From 55-13 sp964501275 (GTDB lineage: Bacteria > Armatimonadota > Fimbriimonadia > Fimbriimonadales > Fimbriimonadaceae): a stretch of DNA of 64,000 bases. This document shows, one piece after another, positions 16,896 through 24,724 of this stretch (the first letter of the stretch is position 1; each line of letters opens with the position of its first letter). The notes under the pieces were generated by a model, which was not told where the DNA came from, ran no database searches, and saw only the letters and a list, made by a program, of their open reading frames with translations. The translations under genes were made by a program, and so were the position numbers. The stretch lies in NCBI GenBank assembly GCA_964501275.1, contig CAZCSP010000014.1, positions 1-64,000 of the forward strand, read 5' to 3'.

Positions 16896-18362
16896 ATGTC
16901 CGCCACCCTCCAGCCCATCACCCTGACTCAACGGCCCAAGCCGCGCCGAGGGACCTACTTCGTCCAGACTTGGGGCTGCCAGATGAATGAAGAGGACAGC
17001 GAGCAGATGGCCCTCTATCTGGAGCAGATCGGCTTCGAGCCGACGCCGTCCATGCTAGAGGCCCACGTTATTCTCCTGAACACCTGCTCAGTAAGGAAGA
17101 AGCCGGAAGACAAGGCGTTCTCCATGCTGGGAGAGCTGGTTCCCTTGCGCAAATCCCGCCCCGATGTGGTGATCGGCGTCTGCGGATGCATGGCCCAACT
17201 GCGAGCCGACGAAATCCGCCGCCGAGCCCCTCATGTGGATTTCGTGGTCGGCACGGGCCAGGTTTCCACGATTCCGGGTTTGGTCGAAGAGGCGTTGCAA
17301 AAGCGTCGGTTCCAAAAGCGCCTGGACCTTCCCCAAAGGAAGGGGGCGGTGGTCGAGGAGATGCCGCAGAGACTGTGGCATGAGCATCCTGCTCATGAGT
17401 CGCACGGGCATCTTGCCCGTGCTTCCGGCCAAGACCAAGATGGTCTTGGGACGCATGGCCTGGAAGGCCATGCTACGCCCAAGCTCAAGTCGTTCGTTCC
17501 CATCCAGTACGGGTGCGACAAGTTCTGCACTTTCTGTATCGTCCCCACCACCAGGGGAAGAGAGCGCTCCCGACCCACCGCTGACATCGTGGAAGAGGTG
17601 ACGGCTCTGGCAAGGAACGGAACCAAAGAGGTCACTCTGCTTGGCCAAACCGTGAACTCCTACGGCAAGAATATGCCCGAAGGCAAAGTTCCCTTCAGTC
17701 AGCTTCTCTGGAAGGTGGCCGAAGTGGAGGGCTTGGAGCGCATCCGCTACACCTCCCCCTATCCCCGAGACTTCAAGACGGACGTCATCGAGGCGATCCG
17801 CGACTGCCCTCAAGTCATGGAGCATTGCCACATGCCTCTGCAAGCCGGCAACGACGCGCTCCTCAAGCGCATGAAGCGGCTCTACACGGTGGACAGTTTC
17901 AAAGAGATCGTGCTTGAGCTAAGGCGAGCGGTGCCCAACGTCGGCCTGACCACCGACATCATCGTCGGCTTCCCCGAGGAGACCGAAGAGGAGTTTCAGG
18001 GAACGCTGGATGCCGTCCGCGAAATCCGCTTCGATGGTGCCTACATGTTCATCTACTCCCCCCGCCCCGGCACCCCCGCCTCCGACATGGAGCAGTTGCC
18101 CCTGCCTCTCAAGAAAGAGCGATTGAGCCGCCTCATCGCCCTCCAAAACGCCATCACCTGCGAGATCAACGAGTCGCTGGTCGGCAAGACGTTCGAAGTC
18201 CTGGTAGAAGGCCCCTCCCCCAAGAACCCAAGCGTCTTGCAGGGCTACACCAGGGAATTCAAGATGATGCACTTTGCCGGGGATGCCTCATTGGTCGGCA
18301 CACTGGTCCAAGTCCAAGCCACCGAATCCCACCTCTGGGGCCTGCGCGGCAAAGTGGTGTGA
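16896..18362 (+). CDS. miaB: tRNA-2-methylthio-N6-dimethylallyladenosine synthase, with repeat insertion
   Basis: 488 residues. UPF0004 domain with cysteines at 28 (WGCQMN), 64 (NTCSVR) and 98 (CGCMAQ) for the auxiliary cluster; radical SAM CxxxCxxC at residues 207-214 (CDKFCTFC); C-terminal TRAM domain (VGKTFEVLVEG...). Adds methylthio to i6A37 made by MiaA. Residues about 162-194, between the first two domains, are encoded by four tandem palindromes (17379-17473) and have low-complexity His/Gly-rich sequence, an in-frame repeat insertion. The frame and all catalytic residues survive, so the enzyme is probably active. Confidence 0.95.
   Translation: MSATLQPITLTQRPKPRRGTYFVQTWGCQMNEEDSEQMALYLEQIGFEPTPSMLEAHVILLNTCSVRKKPEDKAFSMLGELVPLRKSRPDVVIGVCGCMAQLRADEIRRRAPHVDFVVGTGQVSTIPGLVEEALQKRRFQKRLDLPQRKGAVVEEMPQRLWHEHPAHESHGHLARASGQDQDGLGTHGLEGHATPKLKSFVPIQYGCDKFCTFCIVPTTRGRERSRPTADIVEEVTALARNGTKEVTLLGQTVNSYGKNMPEGKVPFSQLLWKVAEVEGLERIRYTSPYPRDFKTDVIEAIRDCPQVMEHCHMPLQAGNDALLKRMKRLYTVDSFKEIVLELRRAVPNVGLTTDIIVGFPEETEEEFQGTLDAVREIRFDGAYMFIYSPRPGTPASDMEQLPLPLKKERLSRLIALQNAITCEINESLVGKTFEVLVEGPSPKNPSVLQGYTREFKMMHFAGDASLVGTLVQVQATESHLWGLRGKVV
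17379..17473. repeat. Four tandem hairpin repeats inside miaB
   Basis: Four near-perfect short palindromes in a row: catgagca/tgctcatg (17379-17397), cacgggca/tgcccgtg (17403-17421), ccaagacca/tggtcttgg (17429-17449) and gcatggcc/ggccatgc (17453-17473). Loops are 3-5 nt. The linker GGGACGCATGG between the last two matches that of the 58-bp repeat at 2807-2864, marking a shared family. The array is inside a coding frame and is translated. Confidence 0.9.
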
Positions 18363-18907
18363 TGCTGGGCTTTGAGTATGAGCTTCGGAGACACGGCTGG
18401 GCCGACTGCAAGTTCACTTGGAAAGGCGGAGAGATCTCCTATCCCTCGTCCTACCTCACCGACCCGATTGGGGCGATGGCGCAACAGGCACGATGGCTAG
18501 CCGACCCAACTTACCGTTCCAACACGCGTTTCCCCGATCCAGCTATCTTCAGCGGCGAGCCGGGCGAGCTTGTTCTCGAGATCGCATTGGCCGAGGACCT
18601 GCCCGAAGAGACCTGGCGAGATCAGAAATTGGATGTGTTGGCGAAACCTATCTTCGTCACACTGCACGAAGTGGATACCATCGGAGTTGTTGGGTACAAG
18701 GGCAAATCCGATGTCGTCCACGCCCAACTTGCATGGACTGCCCGCAAGTACGCAGAAATGGTCTTTGGACAACTGCTAGCCTTGTATGAACGATTCGGGT
18801 TGTCAGGTTATCGAGAGCGGTGGATGGAAGCCGACTTCCCTCTCGCTCACTTCGCCGCAACTGGCAAACAACTTCAAAAACCGCTTCCCCGCCGTCCCTT
18901 ATGGTGA
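18362..18907 (+). CDS. Hypothetical protein coupled to miaB
   Basis: 181 residues from ATG 18362, overlapping the miaB stop by one base (TGATG), so translation is coupled. Sequence begins MLGFEYELRRHGWADCKFTW and includes GELVLEIALAEDLPEETWRD and HEVDTIGVVGYKGKSD. No signal peptide, membrane segment or known motif. It looks like a cytosolic alpha/beta protein of unknown role. The tight link to miaB need not mean a role in tRNA modification. Confidence 0.65.
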   Translation: MLGFEYELRRHGWADCKFTWKGGEISYPSSYLTDPIGAMAQQARWLADPTYRSNTRFPDPAIFSGEPGELVLEIALAEDLPEETWRDQKLDVLAKPIFVTLHEVDTIGVVGYKGKSDVVHAQLAWTARKYAEMVFGQLLALYERFGLSGYRERWMEADFPLAHFAATGKQLQKPLPRRPLW

Positions 18908-19038
18908 AAGATCGCAAGCCTTCAGTGGTCCTCTGTGTCTTCGGTGGTTCCATTCAGCTTGTGGGCGCAGGTGCTGGATATCGGATATCCAGCCTCTTCC
19001 AACGTTGTGCCTCTGTGCCGTTGTGTTTCCAAACAAAC
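18908..19038. repeat. Intergenic hairpin and low-complexity repeat
   Basis: The gap has a palindrome gctggatat/atatccagc (about 18973-18993) that could terminate the miaB transcript. It also has text of the type ggtcctctgtgtcttcggtggttc (split here as ggtcctctgtg and tcttcggtggttc), related on the other strand to the accacagatgac-type words near 42333. Such wording is a common dispersed intergenic repeat in several bacterial phyla, from general memory. Confidence 0.45.
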
Positions 19039-19470
19039 TCAAACAATCGGATCAAAAACATCAAACAACCCAAAGCGCTGAAAGTCCGTCACATTCCGGG
19101 TAGCGAACATCTTCACGCCCTCAGCGGCTAAGGAGTGAGCGAGCCTGGCGTCGAAGATGGCGCGGCGGGGGAACTGAGGTTGCCTTGCTACCGCCCATAC
19201 CTTTGTCGAGACATCTTGCGTTGTGGGCAAGATAGTCCAATACGGATTCGCCCTCAGTTCCATGATGAGGTCGACGGCATCGCCTGGGGGCAACGGAGAA
19301 GGCATGATGGCTCTGTTTCGCAATAAGTTGTAGAGTTCAACCAGGACGTAGTCCGAAACAGCAAAATTCTGATTCTCAAGATGTGCGCTGAGGAATTCCA
19401 ATGCGGACTCGTGCTCTGGCGCACCAACGTTATATGCGTGACAAAGAATGTTCGTGTCAACTGAGAGCAT
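19039..19470 (-). CDS. vapC: PIN-domain ribonuclease toxin, VapC-like
   Basis: 143 residues. PIN-fold acidic residues are visible: LSVDTNILCHAY (Asp), YVLVELYNLLRN (Glu), AIFDARLAHSL (Asp) and FATRNVTDFQ (Asp). Cleaves RNA in Mg-dependent manner when free of antitoxin. It overlaps the upstream antitoxin gene by 14 nt, the usual toxin-second arrangement. tRNA or rRNA targets cannot be predicted. Confidence 0.9.
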   Translation of the reverse strand: MLSVDTNILCHAYNVGAPEHESALEFLSAHLENQNFAVSDYVLVELYNLLRNRAIMPSPLPPGDAVDLIMELRANPYWTILPTTQDVSTKVWAVARQPQFPRRAIFDARLAHSLAAEGVKMFATRNVTDFQRFGLFDVFDPIV

Positions 19471-19699
19471 CTATGCCCCGATCATTCGCATAATCCCGCC
19501 ATTCCGTGTCCGGAACCTTGGGGACCCCCAGGTTCACGGGAGTGATCTTCGGCTTAATCCTAGGGGCATCGACGCCATGCTCTAGCTGCTTCTCCACCCC
19601 GCGCCGCACCAGTTCGGCGACGGTCCACTCCCGCCGCTTCGCCTCCCGCTTGATGCGCTCGTAAGTCTCTTCCGGTACCAGTATCTGTAGTCGCTTCAT
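19457..19699 (-). CDS. vapB: Ribbon-helix-helix antitoxin, VapB-like
   Basis: 80 residues. N-terminal ribbon-helix-helix MKRLQILVPEETYERIKREA with a helix TVAELVRRGVEKQL binds DNA; the C-terminal tail (VPDTEWRDYANDRG) probably wraps the PIN toxin. The start is 4 nt from a 17-bp perfect inverted repeat that is very likely its own operator. It is the first gene of the pair. Confidence 0.88.
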   Translation of the reverse strand: MKRLQILVPEETYERIKREAKRREWTVAELVRRGVEKQLEHGVDAPRIKPKITPVNLGVPKVPDTEWRDYANDRGIDALS

Positions 19700-19703
19700 G
19701 AGT

Positions 19704-19744
19704 AGATATGCCTCATGAGTTATTATGACTCATGAGGCATATCT
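19704..19744. promoter_or_regulatory. Inverted-repeat operator of the VapBC module
   Basis: A 17-bp perfect inverted repeat: agatatgcctcatgagt (19704-19720) and actcatgaggcatatct (19728-19744), with a 7-nt spacer. On the minus strand the spacer contains cataat, five of six matches to a -10 box, and the antitoxin ATG is only 4 nt away. This is the expected layout for autorepression by a ribbon-helix-helix antitoxin. Confidence 0.75.
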
Positions 19745-19766
19745 CTTTACGTCGAAACAGGAAGAT

Positions 19767-20567
19767 CTATGGCGTCAGAATCTTGACCCTCTGTCCTTCG
19801 ATCTCAATCTCCGCACCCTTCACGATAAAGAGATCGCCTCCATTCCCCTCTGAATCGGGCATAACGATCATTATCTCCGCATCAAAGTCGATTTCGACTA
19901 GGTTCAGCACCTTTCCACTCTTGTCGACGACTTCTTGTAGGAAGGGCAGATCGGTCTTGGGATCTACATAGTAGATCAGGTCGTTCGGCTCGTTCTGATA
20001 GTTCAGGCGATAGATGTCACAAGCGCGGCCGTCCTTCGTTTGAGAGCGTTGGATGCCTAGGAACTGCATTCCGTCACGGGCAAGGACATCGTGGATGGCT
20101 TGGCTCGGAAAGCTCATGTCGACGAAGTCATCGGCGGACGACACCTTTACCGCTATGTCGCCGGGAGATTTTTCATACCTTTTTCCATCCTGGATGACGT
20201 ACTGGTACCCATCACCGGCGACTCCCCACTTGACGCCCTGGTTCTTTCCATCTTTCCAAGTCTCCAGTCGGATTTCCCAAGCCCCGTCATCGCCGCGCTG
20301 GAGTATCTTTTCGTACACTCGGTCCTGTTTCGAAACAGCTTCCTGCACTTTCTGAAGCGGATTCGCCGTCGCCTTGGCCGGAGCCATCAGCACCGCGGCT
20401 CCAACTGCACAGGCCACCGCAGTCGCCAATCCGACCGGCAACATCATTGACCAGCGGGGCGGCGGCTTCAATACATAAGCCATCTTTGAGGTATCGACGG
20501 GCATCTCGCGAAGGCTCTGCACGCCTTCCTCGATCGTCTTATCTTGTTTGGAGAACTGGGTTTCCAT
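19767..20567 (-). CDS. Membrane anti-sigma factor-like protein
   Basis: 266 residues. A short cytosolic N-terminus (about 45 residues), one transmembrane segment (WSMMLPVGLATAVACAVGAAV) and a periplasmic part with MucB/RseB-like or outer-membrane-lipoprotein-sorting character (YEKILQRGDDGAWEIRLETW; IYRLNYQNEPNDLIYYVDPK). It overlaps the ECF sigma gene upstream by 29 nt, the classic sigma then anti-sigma pair. It probably holds the sigma factor at the membrane until an envelope signal arrives. No zinc HxxxCxxC motif is seen. Confidence 0.75.
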   Translation of the reverse strand: METQFSKQDKTIEEGVQSLREMPVDTSKMAYVLKPPPRWSMMLPVGLATAVACAVGAAVLMAPAKATANPLQKVQEAVSKQDRVYEKILQRGDDGAWEIRLETWKDGKNQGVKWGVAGDGYQYVIQDGKRYEKSPGDIAVKVSSADDFVDMSFPSQAIHDVLARDGMQFLGIQRSQTKDGRACDIYRLNYQNEPNDLIYYVDPKTDLPFLQEVVDKSGKVLNLVEIDFDAEIMIVMPDSEGNGGDLFIVKGAEIEIEGQRVKILTP

Positions 20568-21087
20568 TAGGTTCCTCCGTATGGATTTCTAGTTTTGATC
20601 TGAGCCGATTCCGAGCGTGGTGAAGTCTCGATTTGACCGTGCCCTCGGGGATCGCCAAGGCTTCGGCGACCTCGGCCACATCGAACCCCTGAACCTCGTG
20701 AAGGACGAACGTCGCCCGATGCATAGGGTCCAATGAGTCCAAGGCGTCCAAGAGCGTCTGCGCCTCCCTAAGTTGAGCAAAGGCACAACCCTCCGCTGGC
20801 AGATCTCGCCGCAAAGTGGTTAGCCGACGAAGCGAGCGCCGCCACTTGGTGAACTCCCGGAAGAGAATCGCGTGAAGCCAAGTCTTTAGAGAAGATTGGC
20901 CCGCATACCGGTCGATCTTCTGGATGGCGCGCAGCAAGGCCTGCTGAGTCAGATCCTCGGCGTCTGTCTGGTTCTTTGCCAGACAGATCGCAAATCGCAA
21001 TAGCGATTCGTAGTGGGTTCGTACAAACCGTTCCTTGGCCTCTTGTCGGCCTTCTTTAATCTGAGCTACAAGCGTCGCGTCGTCCAT
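20539..21087 (-). CDS. ECF RNA polymerase sigma factor
   Basis: 182 residues. Region 2: LLRFAICLAKNQTDAEDLTQQALLRA and IDRYAGQSSLKTWLHAILF (shown in parts). Region 4: PMHRATFVLHEVQGFDVAEV then IPEGTVKSRLHHARNRLRS. It directs transcription in response to the membrane anti-sigma factor encoded downstream with overlapping ends. The target regulon is unknown; autoregulation from the gap before ppa is likely. Confidence 0.92.
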   Translation of the reverse strand: MDDATLVAQIKEGRQEAKERFVRTHYESLLRFAICLAKNQTDAEDLTQQALLRAIQKIDRYAGQSSLKTWLHAILFREFTKWRRSLRRLTTLRRDLPAEGCAFAQLREAQTLLDALDSLDPMHRATFVLHEVQGFDVAEVAEALAIPEGTVKSRLHHARNRLRSKLEIHTEEPNGNPVLQTR

Positions 21088-21265
21088 TCAGTCTTCTCCA
21101 GTTTCGGATATCAGCGACCCCATAGAACCAGTTGGGGCGGAAGAGGTTCACAAGTTTTGTACATTTTAGAGTTTGACTGAGTCATGCTTGCACCCTCATT
21201 TTTTGTTCCCCCCGGCAAAGCGACCCAAACTCCCTCAACCTGCGCTGGTACCCTCAAAGGCTGAA

Positions 21266-21775
21266 ATGTCATTGCTAGATGTACCGATCGGAAAGCACGC
21301 CCCGGATGTGATCAACACCATCATAGAGATCCCGCGAGGCTCGACCAACAAGTACGAACTCGACCCCACTCTGGGTGTCATGAAACTCGACCGGGTCCTG
21401 TACTCGCCGCTCTTCTACCCGTTCGACTACGGCTACATCCCGCAAACTCTCTACAAGGATGGCGACCCGCTCGACGTCCTCGTCCTCCTCAGCCACCCCA
21501 CCTTCCCCGGATGCCTCATCGAAGCCAAGCCCATCGGAGTTCTGGAGATGACCGACGACAAGGGGCCGGACGAGAAAATCCTCTGCGTCGCCACCAAGGA
21601 CCCCCGCTATGGCTATCGGGACGACATGGACCGAGTCAACCCCCACACTCTCAAGGAGATCACCCACTTCTTCGAGGTCTACAAGCACCTGGAGGACAAG
21701 GCCGTGGACGTCAAGGATTGGAAGGGACGGGACTTGGCGATTGAGCTGATCCAGAAGTACAGAACGGACCAGTAG
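21266..21775 (+). CDS. ppa: Inorganic pyrophosphatase, family I
   Basis: 169 residues from MSLLDVPIGK. Hydrolyses PPi to phosphate in the cytosol. Active-site signature DGDPLDVLVL and substrate-binding EIPRGSTNKYEL and YGYIP are present. The upstream open frame has no family sequence. This soluble enzyme coexists with the membrane proton pyrophosphatase at 37336, so the cell can either waste or conserve PPi energy. A 58-bp palindromic repeat follows the stop. Confidence 0.96.
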   Translation: MSLLDVPIGKHAPDVINTIIEIPRGSTNKYELDPTLGVMKLDRVLYSPLFYPFDYGYIPQTLYKDGDPLDVLVLLSHPTFPGCLIEAKPIGVLEMTDDKGPDEKILCVATKDPRYGYRDDMDRVNPHTLKEITHFFEVYKHLEDKAVDVKDWKGRDLAIELIQKYRTDQ

Positions 21776-21950
21776 TGGCAAAGAGGCCGTGGCATGGGCA
21801 GCCTGCCCATGCGTCCCACGACCTGCCAGGTCGTGGAATCTTGTACTTAAAACCAGCCTGTAGGCGGCGGATGCATTTTGCCGCCGTCCTAGCCGCAAAC
21901 TCGGAAATCGGAGCTACTCAAAACTCCCCACTCCAAACCCCAAATTTCCC
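21776..21950. repeat. Second copies of the 58-bp and 32-bp repeats
   Basis: 21788-21845 is the exact reverse complement of 2807-2864 (two hairpins, arms catgggca/tgcccatg and cacgacct/aggtcgtg). 21857-21888 repeats 6489-6520 with one mismatch. The two families lie side by side here between ppa and the convergent response regulator gene, where they could serve as terminators. Confidence 0.85.
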
Positions 21951-22424
21951 CTAGACCGTAAGCCGATCCGGGGTGGTCCGGTTCAACAGAAGCCAATACA
22001 TCGCCAACTGCAAAACCATCTCCGAGAACTCACCGGGATCCGTAGGTTTCTGAATGAAAGAATTCGCCCCCGACGCATAGGCTTGTTCGATCTGCTGCTC
22101 ATCTTCCGAAGATGTTAGAACTACAACCGGCAACCGCCTGGTCCGCGCATCGTTGCGAATCCTCGTCAAAACCTCAAGGCCGCTCAACCGAGGCAGCTTC
22201 AGGTCCAGCATCACTACGGCGGGCATCACGTTCATATCCCGGCCCGCATAGCTTCCCGACCCAAAGAGGTAGTCGATCGCCTCCTGTCCGTCGCAGGCGA
22301 CCACAACTTCGTTCATGATGTTGTTCCGCCGCAGGGCGCGCAGGGTGAGCCGTTCATCGTCGATGTTATCTTCGATGAGCAGAATGACCTTGCTTTCCGA
22401 ACCAGTTGACGATAGATTAGCCAT
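21951..22424 (-). CDS. Stand-alone response regulator, Rcp1-like
   Basis: 157 residues from MANLSSTGSESKV. A single receiver domain: acidic pair in LLIEDNIDDE, phospho-Asp in VVMLDLKLPRLSG, switch Thr/Ser in VVVLTSSEDE, Lys in SFIQKPTDPGEF. The RALRRNNI and FGSGSYAGRD segments are typical of Rcp1-type regulators paired with phytochrome-like or hybrid kinases. No output domain and no adjacent kinase. A purine-rich ribosome site precedes the ATG; longer upstream frame is not used. Confidence 0.88.
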   Translation of the reverse strand: MANLSSTGSESKVILLIEDNIDDERLTLRALRRNNIMNEVVVACDGQEAIDYLFGSGSYAGRDMNVMPAVVMLDLKLPRLSGLEVLTRIRNDARTRRLPVVVLTSSEDEQQIEQAYASGANSFIQKPTDPGEFSEMVLQLAMYWLLLNRTTPDRLTV

Positions 22425-22570
22425 GCTCTCTTTCCATTTTAGCCGCACCTTTGCACGACGTGCGAGTTTTCCCTCTAGGCTATACGACGGATGAACCCCT
22501 CCTGTCGGTTTCAATACAAATCCTGCCAAACCCGCGAACCCAGCCCCTCCGGTGTGCTAACTTCTCACCT

Positions 22571-23965
22571 ATGGCGGTCGCGACCCAAGGACATATCGAA
22601 CACACAAAAGAAGATTCCAGAATCGGCTTACCCGGTTCCATGCCCAGAAAGATCAACGTTACTATGATCGGCGCAGGAAGCGGGTTTACAAATAGCATTC
22701 TCAAAGATGTTGTACTCATTCCCGGAAGTTTGGGCGGCGAACTCCGCTTGGTGGACATCGACGCGGAGCGTCTGGAGCTCAGCCGTAAACTCATGGCCAA
22801 GGTTCTGGAAGCGTCGGGAGAAGCCGATAAGTGGGTTCTGAAAGCCAGCACGGACCGCTTGGAGATGCTTCCCGGTACGGACTATATTGTCAACTCCATC
22901 GAGGTCAGCGGGATTGAGTGCGTTCGTTTTGACAACGATATCCCGCTAGAGTATGGCGTCAGCCAAAATATTGGCGACACGATTGGACCGGGCGGATTGT
23001 TCAAAAGCCTAAGGACTATTCCGGTTTGGCTGGAAATTCTTAAGGATTCCGAACGACTTTGCCCCCGAGCCCTGGTCCTCAACTACACCAACCCAATGAA
23101 CATGATGTGTCTGGCCGCCCAGCGGTCGAGCAGTATGGAGGTGGTGGGGTTGTGCCACTCGGTCCAAGGGACCTCCCATATGCTGGCGAGATACGCGGAC
23201 GTGCCCTATGAGCAAGTTCAGTGGAAGTGCGCGGGCATCAACCATCTCGCCTGGTTCACCGAGTTCAACGGCCCGGATGGGAATTCGCTCTATCCCACGC
23301 TGATGGAGCAGGCGAAGGATCGGAATTCGGAATTTGCCAAGGCGGAGCCGGTGCGGTCGGATATGATGCTTCACTTCGGTGCGTTCATCACCGAATCGAG
23401 CGGGCACCTCAGCGAGTATCTTCCCTACTACCGCACGCGCAAGGATCTCCTGGAAAAGTACACCGACACCGGATATCGGGGCGAGGAGAGCTTCTACGCG
23501 AACAACTGGCCCACCTGGCGTAAGAATCAGGACGAGTACCGAGAGCGGCTTTTCCGGGGCGAGGAGGAGGCGAAAACCGAGCGTTCCTGGGAGTATGGAG
23601 CTTGGATTATCGAATCGGTGGAGAAAAACCAGCCGTTCGTGATTCACGGCAATGTGGCAAACGATGGGTGCATCGAGAATCTGCCCCAAGACGGTTGTGT
23701 CGAAGTCGCCTGTCTGGTGAACCACAACCGAATCCAGCCGATCCGCTACGGACGCCTACCACGCCACATGGCGGCGATCTGCGCCTCAAACATGCATATG
23801 TTCGATATGGGCGTAGAGGCGATTTTGAACCGGTCGAAGGAGATGGCTGCGCAGGCGCTGATGCTGGACCCACTGACGGCGGCAGTCTGCTGCCCCGCCG
23901 AGATCAAAGAGATGACCTACAAGCTCTTTGAGGCTGAAGCGAAGTATCTGGTGGAGTACAAGTAG
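22571..23965 (+). CDS. Glycoside hydrolase family 4, alpha-galactosidase/glucosidase-like
   Basis: 464 residues from ATG 22571; ATG 22640 (MPRKINVTMIGAGS) is an equally good alternative because it places the NAD-binding strand at the N-terminus. Family 4 features: GAGSGFTNS (NAD site), LNYTNPMNMM, the metal-binding Cys/His in VGLCHSVQGTS, and INHLAWFTEF. The FGAFITESSGHLSEYLPYYR segment is typical of MelA-like members. Uses NAD+ and Mn2+ to cleave glycosides by oxidation-elimination. The exact sugar is uncertain. No transporter is adjacent. Confidence 0.92.
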   Translation: MAVATQGHIEHTKEDSRIGLPGSMPRKINVTMIGAGSGFTNSILKDVVLIPGSLGGELRLVDIDAERLELSRKLMAKVLEASGEADKWVLKASTDRLEMLPGTDYIVNSIEVSGIECVRFDNDIPLEYGVSQNIGDTIGPGGLFKSLRTIPVWLEILKDSERLCPRALVLNYTNPMNMMCLAAQRSSSMEVVGLCHSVQGTSHMLARYADVPYEQVQWKCAGINHLAWFTEFNGPDGNSLYPTLMEQAKDRNSEFAKAEPVRSDMMLHFGAFITESSGHLSEYLPYYRTRKDLLEKYTDTGYRGEESFYANNWPTWRKNQDEYRERLFRGEEEAKTERSWEYGAWIIESVEKNQPFVIHGNVANDGCIENLPQDGCVEVACLVNHNRIQPIRYGRLPRHMAAICASNMHMFDMGVEAILNRSKEMAAQALMLDPLTAAVCCPAEIKEMTYKLFEAEAKYLVEYK

Positions 23966-24315
23966 TGCAAATAGGACTTATAGGACAAAGGGGTCGTATA
24001 GGCTGATCTGACCTATCTGGGAGGTCTTTTCATATAGTTCACCTGAAACTTGTAGGACGGCGTCATGTCAAGCGAGAGCGGCCGAGCGCTTTGCCTTTGT
24101 AGAGTGCTCTATGCCGCGAAGTCGAACCACCTCACCGAGTTGTAGTTTGGGATGGGGCTGCAGACGGGTGAGGTCCTTCGACTCGCAACCAGCAATCGGC
24201 CCAGACGAAAGCTTGTTCTGGCTCGCTCAGGATGACGCCGTACTGCAAGTAGGCAGTTATGAAAAGACCTCCTGGTTTATCCGACTTATCGGTTTTAGCT
24301 GGGCTCCACGTGATT
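23966..24315. repeat. Gene-free region with dispersed repeat fragments
   Basis: 350 nt with no credible gene. It begins with aataggacttataggac, related to the palindrome at 25865-25902. At about 24170-24236 it has ggtccttcgactcgc...gctcgctcaggatgacg, wording I know as a widespread intergenic repeat type in unrelated bacteria. The promoter-free layout suggests a convergent terminator zone between the GH4 gene and the ACT gene. Confidence 0.45.
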
Positions 24316-24717
24316 CTAACCGGGTGTCAGCCGGTGGCCGGCCAACTCCAACGCCTCCAGGGCCATCGCCAGGTGGTATTGGGGCACCAGGATGTAGTCG
24401 GTGTTGTAGGTGGAGACGGCGAAGACGCTTACCCCGGTTTCGGCGAGCGGGTTCAGGAGGCTGGACAGGACGCCCTTCAGAGAGAACTCAAGGGGGCCTT
24501 GCACTTTTAGGGCTCGCCAGTTCCGCTCTACTTCCGCTCCTTCAGGGGCCAAGGTTTCCTCGCAGACTACCGACATCTCTTCCTCGGTTCGGGTAAGAGA
24601 ATAGAGACTGCTGGCTTGAGGGAAAGCCGGGAGGAGGGAGTCGGGCTTGAGCTTGGCCACGCAGTATTTCTCCTCCAGGACGCTGAACACCACGATGTGT
24701 TGGGGCTGTGCCGACAT
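24316..24717 (-). CDS. ACT-domain protein
   Basis: 133 residues from ATG 24717, placed 7 nt after the metX stop. Two ACT-like halves: an N-terminal one (HIVVFSVLEEKYCVAKL) and a C-terminal one with FSLKGVLSSLLNPLAETGVSVFAVSTYNTDYILV (quoted region 84-117, pattern of CASTOR/ACT_7 proteins). Such proteins bind amino acids as sensors. Its position after metX suggests it reports on methionine, lysine or a related amino acid. The upstream extension overlaps metX and is rejected. Confidence 0.8.
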   Translation of the reverse strand: MSAQPQHIVVFSVLEEKYCVAKLKPDSLLPAFPQASSLYSLTRTEEEMSVVCEETLAPEGAEVERNWRALKVQGPLEFSLKGVLSSLLNPLAETGVSVFAVSTYNTDYILVPQYHLAMALEALELAGHRLTPG

Positions 24718-24724
24718 GTTGACC

